Positions 29,314 to 37,897 of a stretch of 64,000 nucleotides of DNA are shown piece by piece. The notes beneath the pieces are model-generated. The model saw only the letters and a list, made by a program, of their open reading frames with translations. It had not been told where the DNA came from and did not search any database. Every line of letters begins with the position of its first letter. The stretch's first letter is position 1. The position numbers and the translations under genes were made by a program. This DNA comes from Kocuria rosea (lineage in GTDB: Bacteria; Actinomycetota; Actinomycetes; Actinomycetales; Micrococcaceae), in NCBI RefSeq assembly GCF_023715525.1, contig NZ_JAMBOG010000019.1, positions 1-64,000 of the forward strand, read 5' to 3'.

Positions 29314-29494
29314 CGAGGCGGTTGCGTGCGCCGTGTCAACAGCGGGTCACAATCCCCCGGCGCTCCCGGTGCCGGAGGCGGAACGACTAGCATCGACACA
29401 ACGCCGCCCACCCCGTGGCGCGGCCGTCCCCGTCGGTCCCCGACGCGCGCCTCCGCGCGGATCCCGTACCGACCTCTCGACCGAAGGACCTAAC

Positions 29495-30907
29495 ATGCCG
29501 TACGCCGTGGCGGGTCTCGCCGCCTTCGTGCAGCGCTACGGCTCCCTCATCCGCGCCATGGCGCGGCGCGGGATGACCCGCGGACAGGTGCGGATGCGCT
29601 TCCTCCTCCTGTTCCCGGACGAGTCGCCGGCGCTGCTGGACGAGGCCATCGCCCAGCTGGGCGCCCAGTTCTCCCCGGGCACGACCGCACCCGAGGTCGG
29701 GGACGGCGCCGTGGCCGCCGGGGTGTGGCTGACCATGGCACACCACCTCGGTCTGGCCCCGGACCCGGACTACGCCGCCCTGCACCTGAGCACGGAGACG
29801 GTCCGCGACGTCACGGCCGTGCTCGCCGCGGCCGACACCGACGGCAGCGTCACCCGCCGGGTCCTGGGGCTCATCGGGGCCGCCCAGCAGCACTGCGCCG
29901 ACGAGCCGTCGACCACCTTCGGCGCCCACGACTACGAGCGGGCCCGGCTGAGCCTGTGCACCGGCGCGAACTTCCTGTGCGCCCTGGCCCACTACTGGCC
30001 GGCGGCCGAGCGGACCGTCTCCCAGCGCCTCGGCGAGGGCCGGTGGAGCCGGGCGATGGAGCAGATCGGCCTGCCGGCCGCGGCCGGCGAGCCCGACGTC
30101 CACGTCTTCACCGAGGAGGAGTACGCCGAGGCCGTGACCGCGTTCCTCTCCGAGTGCCGCAGGCACGGGAAGCGCCCCACCACGACCCGGTACGGGCGGT
30201 GGGCCGTGGAGCAGGGCGCCCGCAGGACCCCCCGCCCCTACTTCGACGGGGTCCGCCGCTACTTCGGGTCCTGGGAGGAGGCCATGCGCTTCGCCTCCGG
30301 CCGCCAGCCGGTGGGCGAGCCCGCGGGCGAGGGCTTCGCCGACACGAGGACCTGGTCCGACCTGGCCACGCCCGAGGCGCAGGAGCTGCTGGGCCGCGCG
30401 GGCATCGGCGTCGTCGCCGCGGGTCCCGGTCCCACGGTCGCCGACGAGGACGTGTGGGACGACCTGCACCGGCTCATCGCCACCGTCCTGGCCCGGCTGC
30501 CGTGGAATGACTTCCTCGTCATCGAGTACGAGCCCCTGCAGGGCCGCACGGAGGCCCCCGTCGCGTGGGCCGGCGTGGGCCCCCACGGCGTGGAGTGCTC
30601 CGTGCTCTCCCGGGAGCAGCTCACGCACGCGGCGTGGCCCGTCGACGAGACCTTCTTCAATGAGGACGAGTGGACCGAGCCGGCGGGCTGGGACCAGCCG
30701 TGGACTACCGGGCCGGTGGGCTTCCAGGACGCCGCCCAGCGGCTCGTCGACGGCCTGCGCTTCGGCTGGGGCTGCGCCGACCCCTACCGCTTCCACTGGG
30801 GCGTCGGTTCCTTCCCGGCCGAGCCGGTGGCACCCGGCGACGCCACGGTCATCGACGCCGACCGGCGGCGCCACCCCGCCGGGACGACGGACACCCGGGG
30901 CTCCTGA
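29495..30907 (+). CDS. Protein with homing-endonuclease-associated repeats and TY-Chap-like C-terminus
   Basis: A 470-residue soluble protein. Two segments resemble the small DNA-binding repeat found with HNH homing endonucleases: TVSQRLGEGRWSRAMEQIGL (about 170-190) and HGKRPTTTRYGRWAV...YFGSWEEAMRFA (about 220-265). The C-terminal part (about 310-445), with LPWNDFLVIEYEP and GVECSVL, resembles TY-Chap-type domains, but I am unsure. No catalytic nuclease motif is visible. GAAGGA lies 6 nt before the ATG. It is downstream of the SNF2 gene on the same strand, with a 180-nt gap. Confidence 0.7.
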   Translation: MPYAVAGLAAFVQRYGSLIRAMARRGMTRGQVRMRFLLLFPDESPALLDEAIAQLGAQFSPGTTAPEVGDGAVAAGVWLTMAHHLGLAPDPDYAALHLSTETVRDVTAVLAAADTDGSVTRRVLGLIGAAQQHCADEPSTTFGAHDYERARLSLCTGANFLCALAHYWPAAERTVSQRLGEGRWSRAMEQIGLPAAAGEPDVHVFTEEEYAEAVTAFLSECRRHGKRPTTTRYGRWAVEQGARRTPRPYFDGVRRYFGSWEEAMRFASGRQPVGEPAGEGFADTRTWSDLATPEAQELLGRAGIGVVAAGPGPTVADEDVWDDLHRLIATVLARLPWNDFLVIEYEPLQGRTEAPVAWAGVGPHGVECSVLSREQLTHAAWPVDETFFNEDEWTEPAGWDQPWTTGPVGFQDAAQRLVDGLRFGWGCADPYRFHWGVGSFPAEPVAPGDATVIDADRRRHPAGTTDTRGS

Positions 30908-30983
30908 GCCCGGTCCGCGCCCGGCCGGTTTCGGTGCACCGAATCCGGGCTCCGCCGCTCCCGGCCTACACTCGTCGGGAAGC

Positions 30984-31089
30984 GAAGGGGAGTAGTTCCC
31001 GGGCCCGCGCGCCCGTCGGTCTGTCGCCATCCCGGTCTCGACGAGGAGCCCCGGCAGCCCACCCGCACCCGCGGGCGAACGAGACCTTC
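30984..31089 (+). ncRNA. yybP-ykoY (Mn2+) riboswitch
   Basis: The 5' strand GAAGGGGAGTAG (30984-30995) carries the family's conserved GGGGAGUAG. The 3' strand ACGAGACCTTC (31079-31089) matches the conserved AGCAAGACCUU-type segment and pairs back, GAAGG with CCTTC, to close P1. Internal GC-rich arms lie between. It sits 66 nt upstream of a ferritin-like/VIT transporter, a fitting target for a manganese-sensing switch. Confidence 0.75.
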
Positions 31090-31155
31090 ACCGGACGAAC
31101 CACTCCCGGTCGGGCCCCGCGCACCGTGGCTCCCGCCCGGCCCGAGGAAGGCCGC

Positions 31156-32280
31156 ATGAGCACCCCCACCGACACTGGCTCCGCCCCGCGCGAGCACCCG
31201 CAGCCGGCCCAGATCCGCCGCTGGCGCAAGTACCTCGCCGAGGAGCGGGCCGAGGCCCAGATCTACCGCCGGCTCGCCGCGCGCAGCTCCGGGCGCGAAC
31301 AGGAGATCCTCCACCAGGTCGCCGAGGCGGAGCAGCGCCACGCCGAGCACTGGGTGCGCCTGCTCGGCCCGCACGCCGACGCCGCCGCCCGCCCGTCGCT
31401 GTCCTCGCGCCTGCTCCTGTTCCTCGCCGCCCACCTCGGCACCGTCTTCGTGCTCGCCCTGCTGCAGCGCGCCGAGAGCCGCTCCCCCTACGACCGGGAG
31501 CAGGACGCCTCCGAGGCCATGGCCGCGGACGAGGCGGTGCACGAGGAGATCATCCGGGCCCTCGCCACCGAGGGCCGGCACAAGCTCTCGGGCAACTTCC
31601 GGGCGGCCGTGTTCGGCGCCAACGACGGCCTCGTGTCCAACCTCGCCCTCGTCATGGGCGTGGGGGCGACCGGCACCTCCCCGTCGATGGTGCTCTTCGC
31701 GGGGGTCGCCGGCCTGCTCGCGGGCGCCCTGTCCATGGGGGCCGGGGAGTTCGTCTCCGTCCGCTCCCAGCGGGAGCTGCTCGACGCGTCCCAGCCCACC
31801 CAGGTCACCCTGCACGTCGCCCCGAACCTGGACCTGGACGCCAACGAGCTCGTGCTGATCTACCGGGCGCGGGGCATGAGCGAGGAGGCCGCCGAGCACC
31901 GCGCGGCCGAGCGCCTTGGCTTCTTCGACTGCGACTGCGACCCGTCCCGGTCCTTCCGGGACCCCGTCGAGGACGAGCCCGACCCCCAGGCCCACGTCGC
32001 CCTGGGCACGGACCTGGGCGCGGCGGCCTCCAGTTTCGGCTTCTTCGCCTCCGGGGCGCTCATCCCGATCCTGCCGTACCTCTTCGGGCTGACCGGGCTG
32101 CCGGCGATGACGCTCGCGCTCGCGCTCGTCGGGATCGCGCTGCTGGTGACCGGGGGCCTGGTCGGCCTGCTCTCCGGCGCCTCGCCGTGGAAGCGCGGCC
32201 TGCGCCAGCTGGCGATCGGCTACGGGGCGGCGCTGGCCACCTATCTGCTGGGGCTGCTCTTCAACACGAGCGTCGCCTGA
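31156..32280 (+). CDS. Ferritin-like/VIT1-CCC1 Mn/Fe transporter (MbfA-like)
   Basis: A 374-residue membrane protein. Residues about 20-135 are a ferritin-like helical bundle with metal-ligand Glu and His (LAEERAEAQIYRRLA, VAEAEQRHAEHW, AADEAVHEEII). The VIT/CCC1 domain follows, with NDGLVSNLALVMGV, GALSMGAGEFVSV and three C-terminal helices. A cysteine-containing linker, FFDCDCDPS, lies between helices. Such fusions export Fe2+ or Mn2+ (MbfA in rhizobia). The upstream Mn2+ riboswitch suggests manganese detoxification. GAGGAAGG precedes the ATG at 31156. Confidence 0.9.
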   Translation: MSTPTDTGSAPREHPQPAQIRRWRKYLAEERAEAQIYRRLAARSSGREQEILHQVAEAEQRHAEHWVRLLGPHADAAARPSLSSRLLLFLAAHLGTVFVLALLQRAESRSPYDREQDASEAMAADEAVHEEIIRALATEGRHKLSGNFRAAVFGANDGLVSNLALVMGVGATGTSPSMVLFAGVAGLLAGALSMGAGEFVSVRSQRELLDASQPTQVTLHVAPNLDLDANELVLIYRARGMSEEAAEHRAAERLGFFDCDCDPSRSFRDPVEDEPDPQAHVALGTDLGAAASSFGFFASGALIPILPYLFGLTGLPAMTLALALVGIALLVTGGLVGLLSGASPWKRGLRQLAIGYGAALATYLLGLLFNTSVA

Positions 32281-32310
32281 GCCGACCCGGCGACGTCACG
32301 GAAGCGAACG

Positions 32311-32342
32311 GGGGCCGTCCCCACTTGCGGGGACGGCGCCCG
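32311..32342 (+). terminator. Terminator of the VIT transporter
   Basis: CCGTCCCC / GGGGACGG stem (8 bp) with an ACTTGC loop, extended by flanking GGG/CCC, 31 nt after the stop. Confidence 0.6.
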
Positions 32343-32460
32343 GGAGCGTGCGTGCCCGCGGCGGCCGCCCGGCACCGGCGACGGCCCCGCACGGCCGCTG
32401 AGCGGCGCGGATCCGCGGCCGGGCGGCCGACCCCGGCACGGGCCCGTGGCGGCGCCGAAC

Positions 32461-32690
32461 GGCGGACACCGGAAATTTCCCGGGGGAACCGGGTGCGAAC
32501 CCGCCACGGAGTCGGATATGGTTGCTTCCGTGGTGAAAACCACAGCAATGGGGGAAATTGCACGGGTAGGACCCATTCGGACGCACTGGGGGGTGCACCG
32601 TCTGCGGCACCTGTGTTCTGAAAGCCGCTCAGCCCACGGCTCTCCTCTGTTGAGGCGTGCAACGCCTGCCGATGGCCGCGGGTCCTCCAC
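32461..32690 (+). ncRNA. Candidate structured RNA of unknown class
   Basis: A non-coding stretch, less GC-rich than its surroundings, with many short perfect stems. CGGGT-GCGA-ACCCG is at 32490-32503; CCACGGA/TCCGTGG (32504-32533) competes with GTGGT-GAAA-ACCAC (32530-32543). GCAAT...ATTGC is at 32545-32561, GCGGC...GCCGC and AGGCGT-GCA-ACGCCT come later, and AGGACCC/GGGTCCT (32568/32686) could close a domain. It lies upstream of the likely purU promoter, so it may be independent. It matches no class I know; it could be a chance fold. Confidence 0.35.
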
Positions 32691-32819
32691 CGGAGGCGCA
32701 TCTCTCCCCGCGCCGGGCGGACTCCTACCGCCCGTTCCCGCGGCCATCGGTCTACACCCCCCTCCCCGGGGCTCCTCGCGGGCCGGAGCCGGCCGTCCGG
32801 CACCTCCGGACGCTGCGGC

Positions 32820-32825
32820 TAGGAT
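32820..32825 (+). promoter_or_regulatory. Putative -10 of purU
   Basis: TAGGAT, a good -10 hexamer, 75 nt upstream of the purU ATG. Confidence 0.35.
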
Positions 32826-32900
32826 CGTAGGGCCGCGCCCGTCGCCACCGACGCCGCAGAGCGCGGCCGCACCCGCCGCTCACCGCCGAGGAGTCCATCC

Positions 32901-33773
32901 ATGCCCGACCAGGTCCCGGGGACCGTCGAACACGTCCTGACCGTCCACTGCCCGGAGGCCCACGGGCTGGTCAGTGCCATCACGTCCAACCTGACGCAGC
33001 AGGGCTGCGACATCTTCGACGTGAAGCACTTCTCCGACCGGTTCACGGACGAGTTCTTCATCCGCTGCCACACCGTCAGCGAGGCCGGCACCACCACCGT
33101 CGAGTCCCTCACCGAGGGCTTCGCCCCGGTGGCCGAGCAGCACGACATGCGGTTCCGGCTCGTGTCCGCGCAGCGCCGCACCCGGGTGCTGGTCATGGTC
33201 TCCCGGTTCTCCCACTGCCTCACCGACCTGCTGCACCGCACCCGGATCGGCGAGCTGCCCATCGAGATCGTGGCCGTGGTCTCCAACCACCTGGACCACA
33301 AGAGCCTCGTCGAGTGGCACGACATCCCGTTCCACCACATCCCGGTCACCACCGCGACCAAGCAGCAGGCCGAGCAGCGGCTGCTCGGCCTCGTGGACCG
33401 CTACGACGCGGAGCTGGTCGTGCTGGCCCGCTACATGCAGATCCTCTCCGACGAGCTCACCCGCGAGCTGTCGGGCCGGTGCATCAACATCCACCACTCG
33501 TTCCTGCCCTCCTTCAAGGGCGCCAAGCCCTACCACCAGGCCTACGCCCGCGGCGTGAAGATGGTCGGGGCCACCGCCCACTACGTCACCGGCGACCTCG
33601 ACGAGGGCCCGATCATCGCCCAGCGCGTCATTCCCGTGGACCACGCCCACACCCCCGACGACCTCGTGGCGGTGGGCCGCGACGCCGAGATGCAGGCTCT
33701 CTCCCGCGCCGTGCGGTGGCACGCGGAGGGCCGCGTGGTGCTCTCCGGCAACCGCACCATCGTCCTGGTCTGA
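32901..33773 (+). CDS. purU: Formyltetrahydrofolate deformylase
   Basis: Hydrolyses 10-formyl-THF to THF and formate, balancing the one-carbon pool. 290 residues. An N-terminal ACT domain (about 8-85) starts with VLTVHCPEAHGLVSAITSNL. The catalytic domain is homologous to PurN, with NIHHSFLPSFKGAKPYHQA holding the catalytic His and YVTGDLDEGPIIAQ the catalytic Asp. The double His (NIHHSFLP), rather than NxHPSLLP, is diagnostic of PurU. Single gene with its own promoter and terminator. Confidence 0.96.
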   Translation: MPDQVPGTVEHVLTVHCPEAHGLVSAITSNLTQQGCDIFDVKHFSDRFTDEFFIRCHTVSEAGTTTVESLTEGFAPVAEQHDMRFRLVSAQRRTRVLVMVSRFSHCLTDLLHRTRIGELPIEIVAVVSNHLDHKSLVEWHDIPFHHIPVTTATKQQAEQRLLGLVDRYDAELVVLARYMQILSDELTRELSGRCINIHHSFLPSFKGAKPYHQAYARGVKMVGATAHYVTGDLDEGPIIAQRVIPVDHAHTPDDLVAVGRDAEMQALSRAVRWHAEGRVVLSGNRTIVLV

Positions 33774-33796
33774 GGGGGGCCGCCCCGGTTGGTGCC

Positions 33797-33820
33797 GGCG
33801 GGGACGTGGGGGTCCCCGCC
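33797..33820 (+). terminator. Terminator of purU
   Basis: GGCGGGGA / TCCCCGCC stem with an 8-nt loop, 24 nt past the purU stop. Confidence 0.55.
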
Positions 33821-34034
33821 GTCGTGCGCCCGCGGCGGCGGCTGCGCCGGTGCGCGTCATGGAGCCCACTTCTCACCGGCGGGCGTCGACCGGTTGCCGT
33901 CCGGCGCCTACCGTGGAGATGTCCGGGCGCGACACCGCGTCGGCACGCCTCGCGGGGCCCGGATCCGACCGCCGGCCTCGCCCTCGGGGTCTCGGGGTCC
34001 CGTGCAGGCATTTCCTCGCAGGGAAGGAACCGTC

Positions 34035-34481
34035 ATGAGCGACGCACCGAACACCAGCACCCCCACCGGCGACCGCGTCATCGTGGCCGTCGACGGCTCG
34101 GGGCACTCCCAGGACGCCCTGCGCGAGGGCGACCGCCTGGCGCGGGCCCTCGGGGCACCGCTGGAGGCCATCATGTGCTGGGACAGCTCGTACCTCTACG
34201 AGAGCTACGCCGACATCGACCCCGCGAGGTTCGCCGCCGAGAGCGACGAGCTGCTCGCCACCACCCTCGCCCAGGTCTTCGGGGAGGACCTCCCGGAATA
34301 CCTCACCCCCCGCCTGCTCCGCGGCCAGGCAGCGGCCCGGCTCATCGAGGAGAGCAAGAACGCCCAGCTGCTGGTCGTGGGCCCCCGCGGCAGGGGCGGG
34401 GTGCTGGGCATGATCCTGGGCTCGGTCAGCTCCGCGCTGATCTCCCACGCCCACTGCTCGGTCCTGGTGGCCCGCCCTTAG
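34035..34481 (+). CDS. Universal stress protein
   Basis: A 148-residue single UspA domain. The N-terminal VIVAVDGSGHSQDAL and the C-terminal nucleotide-binding signature GPRGRGGVLGMILGSVSSAL (G-x2-G-x9-G-S) indicate an ATP-binding USP. AAGGAA lies 7 nt before the ATG. Monocistronic; convergent with the ABC importer genes. Role in stress or dormancy inferred from family. Confidence 0.93.
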   Translation: MSDAPNTSTPTGDRVIVAVDGSGHSQDALREGDRLARALGAPLEAIMCWDSSYLYESYADIDPARFAAESDELLATTLAQVFGEDLPEYLTPRLLRGQAAARLIEESKNAQLLVVGPRGRGGVLGMILGSVSSALISHAHCSVLVARP

Positions 34482-34592
34482 ACGATCCCGGATGCCACAC
34501 CGGTCACCGGTGGTCACGGCCCCGTCAGCGCAGACGCGCGGTGGCGTGCTCCGTTTCCGCCGCCCGGCGTGGGAGCCGGACGGGCTGCCGTC

Positions 34593-35504
34593 CTACTGCC
34601 GGCGGGGGCGGGAGAGGTCCGCGGCCATGTCGGCCCGGCCCTGCTGGAGCCGGGAGGTGTGCCCCCCGAGCTGGGCGAGCTCGTGGGTGAGCTCCTCCAG
34701 CTCCGCACCACCGGCCATCTGGGCGGTGAGGTCGCCCAGGGTGATGTCGGCCTTGTCGTAGTAGCCGATGGACTGCCCGCGCTTGAGCAGCAGGAACCGG
34801 TCGCCGACCGGGTAGGCGTGGTGGGGGTTGTGGGTGATGAACACCACTCCTAGACCGCGTTCGCGGGCCTGGAGGATGTAGCGCAGCACCACCCCGGACT
34901 GCTTCACGCCCAGGGCCGCGGTGGGCTCGTCCAGGATCAGCACCGTCGCGCCGAAGTGCACGGCGCGGGCGATGGCCACGCACTGGCGCTCACCGCCGGA
35001 CAGCGTCCCGATGGGCTGCTCGACGTCGCGCAGGTCGATGCCCATGTCGGCCAGCTCCTTCTTGGTGATCTCCTTCATCTTCGCCACGTCCAGGCGCTTG
35101 AAGGGCCCGAACCCGGTGGTGAGCTCGGAACCGAGGAAGAAGTTGCGCCACACCGGCATCAGCGGCACCACGGCCAGATCCTGGTAGACGGTGGCGATCC
35201 CGGCGTCGAGGGCCTGACGGGGCGAGTTGAAGGTGGTCTCCTCGCCGTTGACGTACAGGGTCCCGTCGGTGTGCTGGTGGAGTCCGGCGATGATCTTGAT
35301 CAGGGTGGACTTCCCCGCCCCGTTGTCGCCGAGCACGCAGGTGACCTTCCCGGCATGGACGGCCATGGTCACCTCGCGCAGGGCGATGATGTTGCCGTAG
35401 CGCTTGCCCACCCCGTCCAGCTCCACCAGGTGGGTGAAGCCGTCGGTAGGGGTGGCGGCGTGGGCGCCGGCGGTGGGGTCTGGTTGCGTCGTCATGACGG
35501 TCAC
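34593..35504 (-). CDS. Sugar ABC importer ATP-binding protein, CUT2 type
   Basis: A 303-residue, single-domain ATPase of the FrcA-like branch. It has Walker [10 protein letters not shown], the Q-loop TVYQDLAVV, the signature LSGGERQC, Walker [12 protein letters not shown] and the switch His in [10 protein letters not shown]. The GTG at 35504 follows the permease stop directly and has GAGG 6 nt upstream; ATG 35495 is the alternative. Last gene of a binding protein-permease-ATPase operon; a substrate of inositol or a related polyol is inferred from the surrounding iol genes. Confidence 0.93.
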   Translation of the reverse strand: MTVMTTQPDPTAGAHAATPTDGFTHLVELDGVGKRYGNIIALREVTMAVHAGKVTCVLGDNGAGKSTLIKIIAGLHQHTDGTLYVNGEETTFNSPRQALDAGIATVYQDLAVVPLMPVWRNFFLGSELTTGFGPFKRLDVAKMKEITKKELADMGIDLRDVEQPIGTLSGGERQCVAIARAVHFGATVLILDEPTAALGVKQSGVVLRYILQARERGLGVVFITHNPHHAYPVGDRFLLLKRGQSIGYYDKADITLGDLTAQMAGGAELEELTHELAQLGGHTSRLQQGRADMAADLSRPRRQ

Positions 35505-36620
35505 CTACTTCCTCTCGATGCGCTTGCGCACGTACATGTTGACGATGGTGGCCAGCAGCAGCATCAGGCCGAGGAAGAACTTGAACCAGTCCGGGTTCCA
35601 CTCGGCGTAGACGATGCCCCGTGAGGCGATGCCGAAGATCAGGGCGCCCAGGGCCCCGCCGATGGCGGAGCCGAAGCCGCCGGTGAGCAGGCACCCGCCG
35701 ATGACCGCGCCGATGATGTAGAGGAACTCGTTGCCCACGCCCTCCCCGGACTGCACCGAGTCGAAGGCGAAGAGATTGTGCATGCCCAGCAGCCAGCCGC
35801 ACAGGCCCACGCCCATGAACAATCCGATCTTGGTGCGCGCCACGGGCACACCCACCGCGCGGGAGGCGTCCTCGTCCCCGCCCACGGCGAAGATCCAGTT
35901 GCCCATCCGGGTCCTGAGCAAGATGAAGGTGGCCAGGCCGGTCAGGGCGATCCAGTAGAGGACGGTGATCCTGATGTCGACGCCGAGGATGTGCACGGAC
36001 GAGGCGAAGACGGCCTTGGCGGAGGCGAAGCCATCCATGTCGCTGATCGGGGGCGAGGCCACCGAGCCGCTGATCAGCCGGGTCAGGGCCAGGTTCAGGC
36101 CGGTGAGCATGAGGAAGGTCGCCAGGGTGACGATGAAGCTGGGCAGCTTGGTGCGGATCAGCAGCCAGCCGTTGAGCAGGCCGATGAGCAGGGACACGGC
36201 GAGGGCCACGGCCACCCCCACCCAGACGTTGAGGACGAAGAACCAGCTGAACATCGAGGCCGTGAGCGCCGAGGTGATCACGGCCACCCCGGTGGAGAGG
36301 TCGAACTCTCCGCCGATCATCAGCAGGGACACCCCCACGACCATGATGCCGATGGTGGAGGCGCCGTAGAGCACCGTCGAGATCGACTGCGGGGCGGTGA
36401 TGGACGGGGCGGCGACGGCGAAGAACAGCGCCACGACCAGCGCGCCCACCAGCGCCCCGATCTCGGGGCGGGCCAGGAACGTGCCGAGCAGGCCCTTGGT
36501 CCGGACCCGCTCGTCGGCCGGGTCCGCGGCGGTCGGGGCGGGCGCCCCGCCGGATCGGGGGGCCCCGGCGGGGTCGCGGTCCCGAGCGGGCGCCGCGGCC
36601 GGGGGGCGGGTGGAGGACAT
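35505..36620 (-). CDS. Sugar ABC importer permease, CUT2 type
   Basis: A 371-residue inner-membrane permease with about nine helices after a 40-residue Pro/Ala-rich cytoplasmic start. GEFDLSTGVAVI, LNGWLLIRTKLPSFIVTLATF and the coupling-loop region GGDEDASRAVGVPVARTK are the family's conserved segments (usual form GGN..AA..SGI). It lies between the binding-protein and ATPase genes. Confidence 0.93.
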   Translation of the reverse strand: MSSTRPPAAAPARDRDPAGAPRSGGAPAPTAADPADERVRTKGLLGTFLARPEIGALVGALVVALFFAVAAPSITAPQSISTVLYGASTIGIMVVGVSLLMIGGEFDLSTGVAVITSALTASMFSWFFVLNVWVGVAVALAVSLLIGLLNGWLLIRTKLPSFIVTLATFLMLTGLNLALTRLISGSVASPPISDMDGFASAKAVFASSVHILGVDIRITVLYWIALTGLATFILLRTRMGNWIFAVGGDEDASRAVGVPVARTKIGLFMGVGLCGWLLGMHNLFAFDSVQSGEGVGNEFLYIIGAVIGGCLLTGGFGSAIGGALGALIFGIASRGIVYAEWNPDWFKFFLGLMLLLATIVNMYVRKRIERK

Positions 36621-36646
36621 CGGCTTCTCCTGGTTTCCGGCGCCGC

Positions 36647-37675
36647 TCAGCGGACGCCTTCCTGCGCGTGCTGGAGGACCTGCTCGGCGTCGGACGAGTC
36701 GACGACCGCGGGCCCGGTCAGTGTGGCCTGGCCGCCGCCGATCGTGAAGGCCCCGCGGTGGTTCTGCCACAGGGCGTCGACGGACAGATAGCCCTGCAGC
36801 CACGGCTGCTGGTCGACGGTGAACAGCACGTCGCCGTCGACGACGGCCTGGGCCAGGTCGCCGTTCATGTCGAAGGAGGCGACCTGCACGTCGCTGCCGG
36901 CGGATTCCTTCGCCGCCAGCAGCGTCAGGGTGATCGGGGCACTGAGACCGATGACGGCGTCGGCGTTGTGGGAGGTCTGCAGCTTGGCGGTGGCGGTGGA
37001 GGCGACCTGTGTCATGTCGGTGCCCTGGACGTAGAGGATCTCGGTCTCCGGCAGCGCCTTCCTCACGCCGGCGCACCGGGTCTCCAGGCCGACGTTGCCC
37101 TGCTCGTGGATCACGCAGACCGGGTGCCGCAGGCCCTCCTCCTTCAGCCGGCGCCCTGCGGCCTCGCCGGCCAGCCCCTCGTCGGAGCCGAAGTGCGCGA
37201 ACGCGCCCATGTCCCGGAACTGCTCCGCGCCGGAGTTCAGGGTGACGACGGGGATGCCGGCGTCCTCGGCGGCGGCCAGCACGTCGCGCATGGCCTCGGG
37301 CTTGGCCAGGGTCACGGCGATCCCGTCCACGCCCTGGTCGAGGTACTGCTGCACCAGCTGGGCCTGGCGCCCGCCCTCGGGATCGGAGGCGTAGAGCAGC
37401 TCGGCGTTGTCCTTGGCCGCGGCCTCCTCGGCCCCCTTGCGGACCGTGTCCCAGAAGGTGTCTCCCGGGGAGGCGTGGGTGACCATGGCGACCTTCATCC
37501 GCGCCGTGGTCGCGACCTGCCCCTCGCTGCCCTCACCCTCCTCGGCGACGGTCCGGCCGCCCTGGCTGGAGCAGCCGGCCAGCGCGAGCGCGGGAACGAG
37601 CAGCGCCGCGGCGGCCACGTGCCGGCGGCCCGGCATCCGGCGATACCCGTTGCGGGCCGCACGTCGCATGGACAC
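36647..37675 (-). CDS. Sugar-binding lipoprotein of CUT2 ABC importer
   Basis: A 342-residue periplasmic-binding-protein-like lipoprotein. The signal peptide ends in the lipobox LALAGC (Cys35), so it is anchored to the membrane outer face. The type I sugar-binding fold starts with KVAMVTHASPGDTFWDTV; DGIAVTLAKPEAMRDVL and SFDMNGDLAQAV are typical. The GTG at 37675 has GGAG 7 nt upstream. Divergent from the GntR gene; the shared region carries the GTATGGACATAC site. Confidence 0.93.
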   Translation of the reverse strand: MSMRRAARNGYRRMPGRRHVAAAALLVPALALAGCSSQGGRTVAEEGEGSEGQVATTARMKVAMVTHASPGDTFWDTVRKGAEEAAAKDNAELLYASDPEGGRQAQLVQQYLDQGVDGIAVTLAKPEAMRDVLAAAEDAGIPVVTLNSGAEQFRDMGAFAHFGSDEGLAGEAAGRRLKEEGLRHPVCVIHEQGNVGLETRCAGVRKALPETEILYVQGTDMTQVASTATAKLQTSHNADAVIGLSAPITLTLLAAKESAGSDVQVASFDMNGDLAQAVVDGDVLFTVDQQPWLQGYLSVDALWQNHRGAFTIGGGQATLTGPAVVDSSDAEQVLQHAQEGVR

Positions 37676-37701
37676 GGAGTTCTCCTCTCACCGCGAGAGA
37701 T

Positions 37702-37713
37702 CCTAGCGCTTCC
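37702..37713. promoter_or_regulatory. Possible LacI-type half-palindrome
   Basis: CCTAGCGCTTCC, with the AGCGCT core of LacI-family operators but imperfect arms, lies 27 nt upstream of the binding-protein start. It could be a second target of the LacI regulator whose perfect site is at 46058; weak evidence. Confidence 0.3.
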
Positions 37714-37780
37714 GCGCGCAGACTCGACCACGCGCCTGGCGCACCGCGCGAGTGAGGGGGATCACAAGGGTCAACAGAAT

Positions 37781-37792
37781 GTATGGACATAC
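37781..37792. promoter_or_regulatory. GntR (IolR-like) operator 1
   Basis: GTATG-GA-CATAC, perfect 5-bp arms. It overlaps a possible -35 TGGACA (37784-37789) of gntR, with CACAAT (37808-37813) as -10, and lies 106 nt upstream of the divergent ABC importer operon. Confidence 0.65.
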
Positions 37793-37897
37793 TCACAAGA
37801 TCGGGGCCACAATGGACACTGGGGAACCCTTTCCCGACCGGCACCGGTGTCCGCACCGAAGCCGGGCTGCCCCTTGCCCGATCCTTGGAGGCCCACC

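Noticed and set aside
32481-32520. Cobalamin riboswitch core
   Set aside because: GGGGAACCGGGTGCGAACCC and a nearby GAGTCGGATA resemble parts of the B12 box. The remaining conserved segments are absent and neither neighbour is a B12-related gene.
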